Part shown: positions 19,065 to 28,873 of the stretch, in pieces
Layout: each line of letters begins with the position of its first letter
How positions within the stretch are numbered: position 1 is the first letter of the stretch
Source of the DNA: Rhodanobacter sp. Soil772
GTDB lineage: Bacteria; Pseudomonadota; Gammaproteobacteria; Xanthomonadales; Rhodanobacteraceae
NCBI RefSeq assembly: GCF_001428385.1
Contig: NZ_LMSK01000004.1
Location: 62,001-126,000 of the forward strand
Length of the DNA stretch: 64,000 bases
Direction: 5' to 3'
Notes under the pieces: model-generated
Databases searched by the model: none
What the model saw: the letters and a program-made list of their open reading frames with translations, nothing else
Told to the model about the DNA's origin: nothing
Program-made: the position numbers and the translations under genes

Positions 19065-19173
19065 GGGGGAAGCCTCCTTGGGAAGCCTTGGACTTGGGGT
19101 GCGCTCAAGGTACGCGTGTCGGAGGTCGCCAAAAAGCGATATATTCGCAAGCCAGCCTTGAGGGATATTCAAG

Positions 19174-20094
19174 ATGGGAAAGCTGCCGCTGGGGCTGCTG
19201 CAACAGTTCGTGCTGGTCGCCCGGCTGGGCAATCTGTCGCGCGCCGCGGCGCAGGCCAACCTCACCGTCAGCGCGCTCAGCCATCAGATGCGTCAGCTGG
19301 AGGAACGCCTGGAGCGGCGTCTGTTCGAACGTGGCCCACGCGGGGTGACGCTGACGGTTGAAGGTTGCAGTCTGCTGGAGGCGGTCGGCGAACATTTCGA
19401 CGGCATCGAACACGCGCTGTCGCATTACCGCACGCGCCACCACGATGCGCTCACGCTCAGCGCGAGCCCCGGCATCATGTCGAGCTGGCTGGTGCCGCGG
19501 TTGCCGAAACTGGTTGCCGCGCATCCGGAGCTGGAGCTCAGCTTGCAGTCCGGTTCGACGCTGGTGAACTTCGCGCGCGAACCGGTCGACGTGGCCCTGC
19601 GTTACGGTCGCGGCGAATGGGCCGGCCTGCATTGCGAACGGCTGTTCGGCGAATGGATCGCACCGGTGGCCGCGCCCGAGTTGATCGCGCGGATGGCCGG
19701 CGCCGATCCGCACGACCTGTCGCGCTGGCCGTTGCTCGGCGAACCGAATCCTTCCACGCGCTGGAACGACTGGTTCAACCGCACCGGCGGCACGGCACCG
19801 ACGCGCTACGTGGCGCAGTTCGACAGCCTCGATGCGCTGCGTCACGCGGCGCTGGAAGGCCTCGGCGTGGCCTTGGGGCGGATGGTGACGTCGAAGTCGC
19901 TGATTGACGCCGGGCGCTTGCAGGTGCTGGGTGAAAACTACCTGGCGGTGAAGGAGGCGTACTGGCTGGTGTATCCGCCACGCTCGCAAGAGCATCGCGG
20001 CCTGCAGCTGTTCCGCGAATGGCTGCTGGCCGAGGCGGACGACTACCGCCGGCAGATGTCGGCGTTTCGGCCCGATGACACGGCGGTGAGTTGA
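19174..20094 (+). CDS. LysR-family transcriptional regulator (GcvA-like)
   Basis: This 306-aa protein has an N-terminal winged helix-turn-helix (about 1-62, FVLVARLGNLSRAAAQANLTVSALSHQMRQLEERL) and a C-terminal LysR substrate-binding domain. The pattern is closest to the GcvA/AmpR group. The 64-aa gene on the other strand is the nearest candidate target. The downstream formaldehyde dehydrogenase gene is separated by a 46-bp palindrome, so it is probably a separate unit. Confidence 0.93.
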   Translation: MGKLPLGLLQQFVLVARLGNLSRAAAQANLTVSALSHQMRQLEERLERRLFERGPRGVTLTVEGCSLLEAVGEHFDGIEHALSHYRTRHHDALTLSASPGIMSSWLVPRLPKLVAAHPELELSLQSGSTLVNFAREPVDVALRYGRGEWAGLHCERLFGEWIAPVAAPELIARMAGADPHDLSRWPLLGEPNPSTRWNDWFNRTGGTAPTRYVAQFDSLDALRHAALEGLGVALGRMVTSKSLIDAGRLQVLGENYLAVKEAYWLVYPPRSQEHRGLQLFREWLLAEADDYRRQMSAFRPDDTAVS

Positions 20095-20107
20095 TGCGGT
20101 TTACCAT

Positions 20108-20153
20108 GGGGGACGGAGGGCATTAAGTTGCAACTTAATGCCCTCCGTCCCCC
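20108..20153. repeat. Perfect 46-bp palindrome between LysR gene and frmA
   Basis: The 23 bases from 20108 to 20130, which begin GGGGGACGGAGGGC, are followed directly by their exact reverse complement (20131-20153) with no loop. The palindrome ends 2 nt before the frmA ribosome-binding site AAGGAG (20156-20161). It has no T-run. It could be a terminator of the LysR gene working without U-tract, a large operator, or an RNA switch limiting frmA translation. Confidence 0.9.
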
Positions 20154-20165
20154 CCAAGGAGTTGA

Positions 20166-21281
<1,116 letters not shown>

Positions 21282-21297
21282 CGTAGAATGCGCACAC

Positions 21298-21336
21298 GCC
21301 GCCGGCCCCATCCTGCCGGCGGCGGCCATCGTTTTT
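21298..21336 (+). terminator. Probable terminator of frmA
   Basis: A 9-bp stem GCCGCCGGC/GCCGGCGGC (21298-21306, 21315-21323) with an 8-nt loop is followed after 8 nt by TTTTT. The gap before the T-run makes it less certain. Confidence 0.55.
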
Positions 21337-21368
21337 ATATCCGTACACGCCATGCATAAGGTTGTTCC

Positions 21369-22031
21369 ATGAACCGCACCGCCATCCTCGTCGACGGCGC
21401 TTTTTTTCTTGCCCGCTACCGCAAGGTCTACGGCGAGCGCGACGCCGGCGACGCGCGCGCGGTGGCGAAGACCGTGTTCAGCATGGCGCTGGAGCATCTG
21501 AAGGCGGTCGACCGGCCGCGCGAGCAGCTGTACCGCATCTTCTTCTACGACTGCCCGCCGCTGGAAAAGAGCTTCATCAAGCCGATCAGTGGCGACAGCA
21601 TCGACTTCGGTCGTACCGGCGCCGCCGCGTTCCGCCGCGAGCTGCACGACCAGCTGCGCCGCCAGCGCAAGATGGCGCTGCGGCTGGGCCGGCTGGCCGA
21701 GCGTGGCGAGTGGCAGTTGAAGCGCAACGCCTACCAGCAGTTGCGCGACGGCAGCCTGCACTGGGACGATCTGGGCGACGAACATTTCGAGCCGGACATG
21801 CGGCAGACCCAGGTCGACATGAAGATCGGCATCGACATCGCCGCGCTGACCTACAAGAAGCTGGTCGACCAGATCATCCTGATCGCCGGCGACGCGGATT
21901 TCATCCCGGCCGCGAAGCTGGCCCGCTACGAAGGCGTCGACTTCATCCTCGACCCGATGTGGCAGGGCATCGCGCCGGATCTGCACGAACACATCGACGG
22001 TCTGCAATCGGTGTGCCCGCGGCCGTTTTGA
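21369..22031 (+). CDS. NYN-domain (LabA-like) protein
   Basis: This 220-aa protein has a PIN-like NYN fold. The first acidic strand is TAILVDGAFFLARY (Asp9). Later acidic residues are in DMKIGIDIAALTY (about 150-160) and ILIAGDADFIPAAKLARYEG (about 170-190). NYN proteins are predicted RNases; the LabA/DUF88 branch has no settled function in bacteria. It appears to be a single gene between frmA and a methyltransferase-like gene. Confidence 0.85.
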   Translation: MNRTAILVDGAFFLARYRKVYGERDAGDARAVAKTVFSMALEHLKAVDRPREQLYRIFFYDCPPLEKSFIKPISGDSIDFGRTGAAAFRRELHDQLRRQRKMALRLGRLAERGEWQLKRNAYQQLRDGSLHWDDLGDEHFEPDMRQTQVDMKIGIDIAALTYKKLVDQIILIAGDADFIPAAKLARYEGVDFILDPMWQGIAPDLHEHIDGLQSVCPRPF

Positions 22032-22107
22032 GTTATCTACCCAGTCTGCACATGATTTTCGTGATATTGCGTCAAATCCGGACGGCCAACGCGCCAAGGA
22101 GTCAACG

Positions 22108-23061
22108 ATGAACCGCGGGACACAAGTGGCAAGGATGGGTACGGCGCGCCTGGTCGCGGCACTGCTGCTGGCGGCCTGCCTGGGTCTGCCCGCCGTGGCC
22201 GGCGCGCAAGTGGCGCACACCGCCTCGGCCGAGCCGGACCAGCCGGCCGACATGCTGGTGCCCCCCACCAGCGCCAGTGATTTCACCGCCTCGCAGCTGG
22301 ACAGCGTGCTGGCCGGCAGCTGGCGTTCGCCGGCGAACCGCGCCCGCGACGTGTATCGCCACCCCAAGGCCACCTTGCAGTTCTTCGGCGTGCGCCCGGA
22401 CCGCACGGTGATCGAGATCACCCCCGGCGGCGGCTGGTATGCCGAGATCCTGGCGCCGCTGCTGCACGACAACGGCCACTATGTCGCGGCGGAGAAGGCG
22501 CCCGGCGCCGACAGCGAGGCACGCAGCGACGACAGCGCCCTGCGCAAGAAATTCGCCGCCGACGCAGCGCACTACGGCAACGCCCGCATCGTGCAGTTCG
22601 ATCCGAAGGCGCCGGTGTTCGGCGCGCCGGCTTCGGCCGACCTGGTGCTGACCTTCCGCAACGTGCACAACTGGATCGCCACCAGTAAAGATGGGTCCGA
22701 CACCGCGCCGGCGATGTTCAAGGCGTTCTTCGCCGTGCTCAAGCCCGGCGGCGTACTCGGCGTGGTCGATCACCGCGCCGACGACGGCGCCTCGCTGGAA
22801 GCGGTGAAGCGCAGCGGCTACCTGCCCACCAGCTACGTGGTGAAGCTGGCCACCGACGCGGGCTTCACGCTGGACGAAAGCAGCGAGATCAACGCGAACC
22901 CGAAGGACACCAAGGATTACCCGAAGGGCGTGTGGACGCTGCCGCCCACGCTTACCCTGGGCGAGCAGGATCGGGCCAAGTACCTGGCCATCGGCGAGTC
23001 CGACCGGATGACCCTGCGCTTCGTCAAGCCTGTGGTGCCGGCAGCGGCTTCGACGCCCTGA
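22108..23061 (+). CDS. Secreted class I methyltransferase-like protein
   Basis: This 317-aa protein has a signal peptide (about 1-32, ending VAGAQVAHT) and then a class I SAM-methyltransferase-like fold: [19 protein letters not shown] (motif I), the acidic strand around [10 protein letters not shown], and [11 protein letters not shown]. It resembles the predicted methyltransferases of COG4798. A periplasmic location is odd for a SAM-dependent enzyme, so activity is doubtful. ATG is preceded by AAGGAG. It lies 13 nt upstream of rluE. Confidence 0.8.
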   Translation: MNRGTQVARMGTARLVAALLLAACLGLPAVAGAQVAHTASAEPDQPADMLVPPTSASDFTASQLDSVLAGSWRSPANRARDVYRHPKATLQFFGVRPDRTVIEITPGGGWYAEILAPLLHDNGHYVAAEKAPGADSEARSDDSALRKKFAADAAHYGNARIVQFDPKAPVFGAPASADLVLTFRNVHNWIATSKDGSDTAPAMFKAFFAVLKPGGVLGVVDHRADDGASLEAVKRSGYLPTSYVVKLATDAGFTLDESSEINANPKDTKDYPKGVWTLPPTLTLGEQDRAKYLAIGESDRMTLRFVKPVVPAAASTP

Positions 23062-23074
23062 CCCGACGCACGCC

Positions 23075-23611
23075 GTGCTGATTGCGCTGAACAAGCCGTA
23101 CGGCGTGCTGTGCCAGTTCACCGACGATCGCGGCCGCGCCACGCTGGCGGATTTCGTCGGGCAAAAAGACGTCTATGCGGCTGGACGGCTGGACCACGAC
23201 AGCGAAGGATTGCTGTTGCTCACCGACGACGGCCGGCTGGCGCACCGGCTCACCGACCCTCGCCACAAGCAGGCCAAGACCTACCTGGCGCAGGTCGACG
23301 GCACGATTGACGAAGCGGCCTTGATGGTGCTGCGCCGCGGCGTGGTGTTGAACGACGGCCCGACCCTGCCGGCCGAAGCCACGTCCCTCACCGAGCCGGG
23401 TTGGCTGTGGCCACGCGATCCGCCGGTGCGTTTCCGCAAGGCGATTCCCACCAGTTGGCTCAGCCTCACCTTGCGCGAAGGCCGCAACCGCCAGGTGCGC
23501 CGGATGACCGCGGCGGTCGGTTTCCCGACCCTGCGGCTGATCCGCGTACGCATCGGCGAATACGCGCTGGACGGGCTGGCGCCGGGCGAAACGCGGGTAC
23601 TGGCGGACTGA
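23075..23611 (+). CDS. rluE: 23S rRNA pseudouridine synthase RluE-like (RsuA family)
   Basis: This 178-aa protein is a short RsuA/RluE-type pseudouridine synthase without an S4 domain. It starts [14 protein letters not shown] and has the catalytic motif [17 protein letters not shown] (catalytic Asp about residue 38). The C-terminal [12 protein letters not shown] block is typical. RluE modifies U2457 of 23S rRNA in E. coli. The start codon is GTG. It is convergent with tatD, with a hairpin between them. Confidence 0.9.
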   Translation: MLIALNKPYGVLCQFTDDRGRATLADFVGQKDVYAAGRLDHDSEGLLLLTDDGRLAHRLTDPRHKQAKTYLAQVDGTIDEAALMVLRRGVVLNDGPTLPAEATSLTEPGWLWPRDPPVRFRKAIPTSWLSLTLREGRNRQVRRMTAAVGFPTLRLIRVRIGEYALDGLAPGETRVLAD

Positions 23612-23626
23612 GAGCCCCTACCCGGT

Positions 23627-23654
23627 CCGCCCCTGCATGTACACGCAGGGGCGG
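23627..23654. terminator. Hairpin between convergent rluE and tatD
   Basis: Arms CCGCCCCTGC (23627-23636) and GCAGGGGCGG (23645-23654) form a 10-bp stem with an 8-nt loop. No T-run is present on either side. It probably serves as a bidirectional terminator. Confidence 0.5.
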
Positions 23655-23666
23655 GAGTACGGCAGC

Positions 23667-24455
23667 TCACGCCAATCCGAAGAACGCCTCGGCTGTCGCC
23701 GTGCTGTTCGCCGCGGTGATTTCCACGCGCTCGCCGCGGTCGCGCGCGATCTCTTCGCAGATGTGTTTCAGGTACATCGACTCGTTGCGCCGGTGCGCCG
23801 GCGGCGGGCGCACCGTGCGTGGCAGCAGGTAGGGCGCGTCGGTCTCGATCATCAGCCGGTTCGCCGGAATCGTGCGCACCAGTTCGCGCAGATGGGTGCC
23901 GCGGCGTTCGTCGCAGATCCAGCCGGTGATGCCGATGTGGCAGTCCAGCGCCAGGTAGTCGCGCAGCGCCTCGCCGGTATCGGTGAAGCAGTGCACCACC
24001 GCGCCCGGCACCTTGTCGCGGTAGCGCCCGAGCAGCGCGACGAAATCCGCATGCGCGTCGCGCTGGTGCAGGAACAGCGGCATCTGCAGGTCGGCCGCGA
24101 TCTGCAGCTGGCGTTCGAACACCTGCAACTGCACGTCGCGCGGCGAATAGTTGCGGTTGTAGTCCAGTCCGGTTTCGCCGACCGCGCGTACCGCAGGATC
24201 CCGCGCCAGTTCGCGCAGCGTTGCATCGGTGGCGTCGTCGTAGTCGATCGCGTGGTGCGGGTGCACGCCGGCGGTGGCGAACAGCGTGCCGGGGTGCGCC
24301 TTCGCCAGCGCCAACGCATGCTCGCTGCCGTCGCGCGACGCACCGGTCACCACCATCCGCGTCACACCCTGCGCGCGTGCGCGCTGCAGCACGGCATCGA
24401 GATCGTGATGGAACGACTCGTGGGTGAGGTTGGCGCCGATGTCGAGCAGTTGCAT
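23667..24455 (-). CDS. tatD: TatD family metal-dependent DNase
   Basis: This 262-aa protein opens LLDIGANLTHESF like E. coli TatD, whose N-terminus also departs from the HxH pattern of the family. It keeps GVHPHHAIDYDD, the Glu in GETGLDYNRNYS, His in LPLFLHQRDAH-type block and ending with LMIETDAPYLLPR. TatD enzymes are cytoplasmic 3'-5' nucleases linked to DNA repair. It is divergent from the type II secretion operon with about 300 nt between. That gap holds no recognisable gene. Confidence 0.93.
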   Translation of the reverse strand: MQLLDIGANLTHESFHHDLDAVLQRARAQGVTRMVVTGASRDGSEHALALAKAHPGTLFATAGVHPHHAIDYDDATDATLRELARDPAVRAVGETGLDYNRNYSPRDVQLQVFERQLQIAADLQMPLFLHQRDAHADFVALLGRYRDKVPGAVVHCFTDTGEALRDYLALDCHIGITGWICDERRGTHLRELVRTIPANRLMIETDAPYLLPRTVRPPPAHRRNESMYLKHICEEIARDRGERVEITAANSTATAEAFFGLA

Positions 24456-24757
24456 GGTGGGTGACCGGTCATCGAAGACCGGTATTGTCCCAGACCCCGG
24501 CGAGCGCAGGCCACCGCCTCGATCCCGGGGGCATCCCGGACCCGGCGCGGATCGGGAAATTTTCCTAGGCCGCGGACGCCCATGAGACCGGGTGCAGCCA
24601 TCACAATAGGTGCTCGCGGCAAGCAGGCAGCATGAACGGGCAGGATATGGCGGCGAGTGATGCTCGCTTGCCGGCTGGCGTATGTGATAACAATGACGAC
24701 CGCCGTTTCGCTGCAGGGGGCGTCGGCGACTTTTGCAGGTATCGAGCGGGGTGGAAG

Positions 24758-26491
24758 ATGTCGGCAGCCATTGAGCCGGCGGTCAGCGGGACAGGCATGG
24801 TTGGGGGCGACCGTGAGGCGGAAGTCTGCGCGTGGCTGGTCGCGCGCGGCCGCCTGAAGGACAGCGACCTGGGCCGCGCCCGCCGCTTGCACGAGGAATC
24901 GGCCGAGGGCACGCTGACCACCTTGATGGCGCGGCTCGGGCTGGTGTCCGAGCGCGACCTGGCCGAGGCCTGGGCCGACCTGCTGCAGGTGCCGCTGCTG
25001 GCGGCGCGCGACGCGCCGGAACTGCCGCCGACCGACCTCGATGTATCGCTGCGCTTCCTGAAGCAGCAACACGTGGTGCCGGTGCAGGATGACGCGCATG
25101 GCCTGGCTTTGCTGGTGGCCGATCCGGCCGATCCGTATCCGCTGCAGGCGGTGGAACTCGCCGCCGGTCGACCGGTGGCGTTGCGGGTCGGTCTGCGTTC
25201 GGAAATCGACGGCCTGATCGAACGCTATTACGGCAGCGGCCGTTCGGCGATGGGCACCATCGTGGAGAACCTCGACGGCAGCGCGGCGGAAGAGGACGAC
25301 GTCGAACACCTGCGCGATCTCGCCTCCGAGGCGCCGGTGATTCGGCTGGTGAATCTCATCCTGCAGCGCGCGGTCGAGCAGCGTGCGTCGGACGTGCACA
25401 TCGAGCCGTTCGAGAACCGCCTGAAGGTGCGCTACCGCATCGATGGCGTGCTGCATGAAGTGGAAGCGCCGCCGTCGTCATCGACCGCCGCGGTGATCTC
25501 GCGCGTGAAGATCATGGCGCGGCTGAACATCGCCGAGCGCCGGTTGCCGCAGGACGGCCGCATCCAGCTGCGCGTGCAGGGCAAGGAGCTCGACCTGCGC
25601 GTGTCGACCGTGCCGACCAGCTTCGGCGAGTCGGTGGTGATGCGCATCCTCGACCGCGAATCGGTGGTGTTTGATTTCGCCTCGCTCGGCTTCACCGACA
25701 GCTTCCAGCAGCGCTTCGTCGACGTGCTGGAAAAGCCGCACGGCATCCTGCTGGTCACCGGCCCCACCGGTTCCGGCAAGACCACCACGCTGTACACCGC
25801 GCTGTCGCGGATCAATACCAACGACGTGAAGATCATCACCGTCGAGGATCCGGTCGAGTACCAGCTCGAAGGCATCAACCAGATCCAGGTGAAGCCGCAG
25901 ATCGGGCTGGATTTCTCCGGCGCGCTGCGTTCGATCATGCGCCAGGACCCGGACGTGATCATGATCGGCGAAATGCGCGATCTGGAAACCTGCCGCATCG
26001 CGATCCAGTCCGCGCTCACCGGCCACCTGGTGCTGTCCACGCTGCACACCAACTCGGCGGCCGGCGGCATCACGCGCCTGCTCGACATGGGCGTGGAGGA
26101 TTATCTGCTCGGCTCCACCATCAACGGCATCCTGGCGCAGCGACTGGTACGCAGGCTCGATCCGGAAACGGCGATTCCCTATGAAGCGCTGCCCGAGGTG
26201 ATCGAGCAGTTCGAGTTGCACAAGTACACCGACGAGCGTCCGATCCGCCTGTGGAAGCCGGGCAGCAGCGCGGCCAATCCCACCGGCTACCGTGGCCGCC
26301 GCGCGATCATGGAGTTCCTCACCATGAGCGATCCGCTGCGCCGCCTGGTGATGCAGCGCGCCAACGAAGGCGAGATCGAGCGGCAGGCGCGCGCCGAAGG
26401 CATGCGCACGATGTACGAGGACGGCATCGCCAAGGCCGTGGCCGGCATCACCACGCTGGAGGAGGTTCTGCGTGTCACGCAGGAAGGCTGA
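24758..26491 (+). CDS. gspE: Type II secretion ATPase GspE (XpsE-like)
   Basis: This 577-aa hexameric ATPase drives pseudopilus assembly at the inner membrane. An N-terminal N1E/MshEN-type domain (about 15-110) binds GspL. The C-terminal ATPase has Walker A GPTGSGKTT (about 335-343), Asp boxes, Walker B IMIGEMRD (about 400) and the LSTLHTN motif. The start at MSAAIEP was preferred; an ATG 42 codons upstream (24632) is possible because neither has a strong ribosome-binding site. The four-cysteine zinc motif that many GspE carry after LAQRLVRRL is absent; the sequence there is DPETAIPYEAL. It is the first gene of the Xps-type operon. Confidence 0.95.
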   Translation: MSAAIEPAVSGTGMVGGDREAEVCAWLVARGRLKDSDLGRARRLHEESAEGTLTTLMARLGLVSERDLAEAWADLLQVPLLAARDAPELPPTDLDVSLRFLKQQHVVPVQDDAHGLALLVADPADPYPLQAVELAAGRPVALRVGLRSEIDGLIERYYGSGRSAMGTIVENLDGSAAEEDDVEHLRDLASEAPVIRLVNLILQRAVEQRASDVHIEPFENRLKVRYRIDGVLHEVEAPPSSSTAAVISRVKIMARLNIAERRLPQDGRIQLRVQGKELDLRVSTVPTSFGESVVMRILDRESVVFDFASLGFTDSFQQRFVDVLEKPHGILLVTGPTGSGKTTTLYTALSRINTNDVKIITVEDPVEYQLEGINQIQVKPQIGLDFSGALRSIMRQDPDVIMIGEMRDLETCRIAIQSALTGHLVLSTLHTNSAAGGITRLLDMGVEDYLLGSTINGILAQRLVRRLDPETAIPYEALPEVIEQFELHKYTDERPIRLWKPGSSAANPTGYRGRRAIMEFLTMSDPLRRLVMQRANEGEIERQARAEGMRTMYEDGIAKAVAGITTLEEVLRVTQEG

Positions 26492-26499
26492 GAATCGAG

Positions 26500-26625
26500 A
26501 ATGGGGAATCGGGAATCGCAGAGCGTCGCCTGCGATGCTTCCTTGCACTTTGGCCGTAGCGAATCATGGCGTTGACGCTACCGGGGCGAGTCGATCGTGC
26601 TTTTTACGATTCCCGATTCCCCATT
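26500..26625. repeat. Inverted GGGAATCG-type repeat between gspE and gspF
   Basis: A 19-nt arm AATGGGGAATCGGGAATCG (26500-26518) has a perfect reverse-complement copy at 26607-26625, with about 88 nt between. The same family of GGGATTCG units forms the repeats inside gspH and gspI. It makes the only sizeable gap (153 nt) in an otherwise tightly packed operon. Confidence 0.85.
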
Positions 26626-26644
26626 TCCGATTCCCGGCCTCCCC

Positions 26645-27862
26645 GTGACCCAGTTCCGCTACAAGGCGGTCAACGACGCCGGCGAGACGCTGCAGGGGCA
26701 GATGGAAGCCTCCAGCGTCGAGGAAGTGATCGGCCGCCTGCAGGACCAGGGCCACACGCCGCTGGAAGCCCTGCCGGCCGACGGTGCCGGCGGTGGCAGC
26801 GGCTTCGCCGCGCTGTTCAAGCGCGGTCCGTTCAGCGGCGATCAGCTGGCCCAGTTCACCCATCAGCTGGCGACCCTGCTCGGCGCCGGCCAGCCGCTGG
26901 ACCGTGCGCTCGGCATCCTGCTCGAACTGCCCGAGGGCGAGCACGCGAAGAAGCTGGTCGAGCGCGTGCGCGATCGCGTGCGCGGCGGCAACAGCCTGTC
27001 GTCGGCGCTGGACGAGGAACATGGCGTGTTCCCCAAGCTGTACGTCAGCCTGGTGCGCGCCGGCGAGGCGGGCGGTTCGCTGGAAGAGACGCTGCGCCGG
27101 CTGGCCGATTACCTGGAGCGCGCGCAGCAGCTGCGCGGCAGCATCGTCAATGCGCTGATCTATCCAGCGTTCCTGCTGGTCGGCGTGCTCGGCTCGCTGG
27201 TGCTGCTGCTGGCCTACGTGGTGCCGCAGTTCGTGCCGATCTTCGAGGACATGCAGGTACCGATTCCATGGATCACCGCCGCGGTGCTGGCGCTCGGCAA
27301 CGCGCTGCAATCGTGGTGGTGGCTGATCCTGCTGCTGCTCGGCGGCGGCGTGTTCGCCTGGCGTGCGCGGCTGCGCGATCCGGCGGCGCGGCTGGCCTGG
27401 CACGCCCGCCTGCTGCGGCTGCGGCTGGTCGGCCCGCTGCTGCTGAAGGTGGAAACCGCGCGCATCGCACGCACGCTGGGCACCTTGCTGAAGAACGGCG
27501 TACCGTTGCTGAGCGCGTTGACCATTGCGCGCCAGGTCACCGGCAACCGCGCGCTGGACGCGGCGCTGGACGCGGCGCACGAGCAGGTCAAGAGCGGCGC
27601 AGGCCTGAGCCTGGCGCTGAGCCAGTCGAAGCTGTTCCCGCGGCTGGCGATGCAGATGGTGCAGGTCGGCGAAGAAGCCGGCCAGCTCGACACCATGCTG
27701 CTGAAAGTCGCCGACACCTTCGAGCTCGAGTCCAAGCGCGCGATCGACCGCCTGCTGGCGGCGCTGGTGCCGGCGCTGACCATCGTGATGACCGTGCTGG
27801 TGGCGATCATCATGGCCGCGATCCTGCTGCCGCTGCTCAGCCTGACCAGCAATATCCAGTAG
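26645..27862 (+). CDS. gspF: Type II secretion inner-membrane protein GspF
   Basis: This 405-aa platform protein of the T2SS has two T2SSF domains (about 75-195 and 278-400) and three transmembrane segments (for example LLVGVLGSLVLLLAYVVPQF and LVAIIMAAILLPLL). A GTG start was chosen at TQFRYKAVNDAGETLQG because this is the conserved GspF N-terminus and gives the standard 405-aa length. The ATG 16 codons earlier lies in the intergenic repeat. Confidence 0.96.
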   Translation: MTQFRYKAVNDAGETLQGQMEASSVEEVIGRLQDQGHTPLEALPADGAGGGSGFAALFKRGPFSGDQLAQFTHQLATLLGAGQPLDRALGILLELPEGEHAKKLVERVRDRVRGGNSLSSALDEEHGVFPKLYVSLVRAGEAGGSLEETLRRLADYLERAQQLRGSIVNALIYPAFLLVGVLGSLVLLLAYVVPQFVPIFEDMQVPIPWITAAVLALGNALQSWWWLILLLLGGGVFAWRARLRDPAARLAWHARLLRLRLVGPLLLKVETARIARTLGTLLKNGVPLLSALTIARQVTGNRALDAALDAAHEQVKSGAGLSLALSQSKLFPRLAMQMVQVGEEAGQLDTMLLKVADTFELESKRAIDRLLAALVPALTIVMTVLVAIIMAAILLPLLSLTSNIQ

Positions 27863-27893
27863 ACATTCCATTCGCATATCCGAGGTGATCCAC

Positions 27894-28319
27894 ATGCAGC
27901 AAAGGCAACCACGACGCCCCGGTTCGAACGCCGGCTTCACCCTGCTGGAGATGCTCGCGGTGATCGTGCTGATCGGCATCATCGGCGCGGTGGTGGTGAC
28001 CCAGGTCGGCAAGAACGTCGACAAGGGCAAGTACGGCGCCGGCAAGGCGCAGCTGATGACCTTGAGCCAGAAGATCGAGAACTACGCGCTCGACAACGGC
28101 GCGCCGCCGCCACAGTTGGAAGGGCTGGCGGTGAAGCCGGCGAACGCGCCGAACTGGCAGGGCCCGTACGCGAAGGCGTCCGACCTGAAGGACCCGTGGG
28201 GCCACGCGTTCGGCTACCAGTATCCGGGCCAGAACGGCAGCTTCGACCTGATCTTCTACGGCCAGGACGGCAAGCCGGGCGGCGACGGCTACAGCAAGGA
28301 CGTGGGTAACTGGCAATGA
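27894..28319 (+). CDS. gspG: Major pseudopilin GspG
   Basis: This 141-aa protein is the main pseudopilus subunit. A short leader ends at Gly before FTLLEMLAVIVLIG, with Glu at position 5 of the mature chain, the site cut and methylated by prepilin peptidase. The C-terminal part with GPYAKASDLKDPWGHAFGYQYPG is the conserved calcium-binding pseudopilin region. The ATG at 27894 follows GAGG 8 nt upstream. Its stop overlaps the gspH start (ATGA). Confidence 0.97.
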   Translation: MQQRQPRRPGSNAGFTLLEMLAVIVLIGIIGAVVVTQVGKNVDKGKYGAGKAQLMTLSQKIENYALDNGAPPPQLEGLAVKPANAPNWQGPYAKASDLKDPWGHAFGYQYPGQNGSFDLIFYGQDGKPGGDGYSKDVGNWQ

Positions 28320-28873
28320 AGCCGGGATTCGGGATTCGGGATTCGGGATTCGGCAAGGCGCGCCAGCGCCGGCCGCCCGCTTTTGCGAATCCCGAATCCC
28401 GAATCCCGAATCCCGGGCGCGTATCGCGCGCCCACGGCTTCACCCTGCTGGAAATGCTGGCGGTGATCCTGTTGATCGGGATCGCGGTGGCAGCGGTGTC
28501 GGTCTCGGTGACCCAGGGCCTGGCCAGTGCCCGCGTGCGCGCGGCCAGCAGCGAGCTGGCCGGCGCGCTGCGCGCCACCCGCGCGCAGGCGATCGTGCGC
28601 GGCGAGGAACAGCATTTCGACGTGGATACCCGCGCGAACAGCTACGACGGCGCGAAGCGGCAGGACGTGCGCCTGCCGAAGGGCCTGCGCGTGAGCATCA
28701 CCAGCGCGAAGGATGATCAGCCGAACGACCACACCGGGCGCATCCGCTTCTTCCCCGACGGCAGTTCCACCGGCGGGCGCATCACGCTGCAGAGCGGCCG
28801 GCGCGAGTGGCACGTCAACGTGTCGTGGCTGACCGGCGAAGTGCGCGTGGTCGATGCGGTGGCGAAGCGATGA
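28316..28873 (+). CDS. gspH: Minor pseudopilin GspH with repeat-derived leader
   Basis: This 185-aa minor pseudopilin has the methylation/cleavage motif G-FTLLEMLAVILLIG. The leader before the Gly is about 40 residues, whereas 6-10 is usual. Most of it (from codon 3, residues GFGIRDSGFGKARQRRPP onward to PESRIPNPG) is the translation of the hairpin repeat at 28322-28416. The start is fixed by ATGA overlap with gspG. The repeat length keeps the frame open, so the gene is probably functional if prepilin peptidase tolerates the long leader. An internal start after the repeat is not seen before the motif. Confidence 0.9.
   Translation: MKPGFGIRDSGFGKARQRRPPAFANPESRIPNPGRVSRAHGFTLLEMLAVILLIGIAVAAVSVSVTQGLASARVRAASSELAGALRATRAQAIVRGEEQHFDVDTRANSYDGAKRQDVRLPKGLRVSITSAKDDQPNDHTGRIRFFPDGSSTGGRITLQSGRREWHVNVSWLTGEVRVVDAVAKR
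28322..28416. repeat. Hairpin repeat element inserted in the start of gspH
   Basis: Two perfect 31-bp arms made of four GGGATTC units (28322-28352 and 28386-28416) flank a 33-nt core (28353-28385). The identical core, inverted, occurs in the element inside gspI (28908-28940). This shows a real dispersed element and not chance GC-rich symmetry. It begins 6 nt after the A of the gspH start codon. Confidence 0.95.

Noticed and set aside
23627-23654. The hairpin between rluE and tatD as a mobile repeat
   Set aside because: It is single in this window and placed between convergent genes, so a terminator is the simpler reading.
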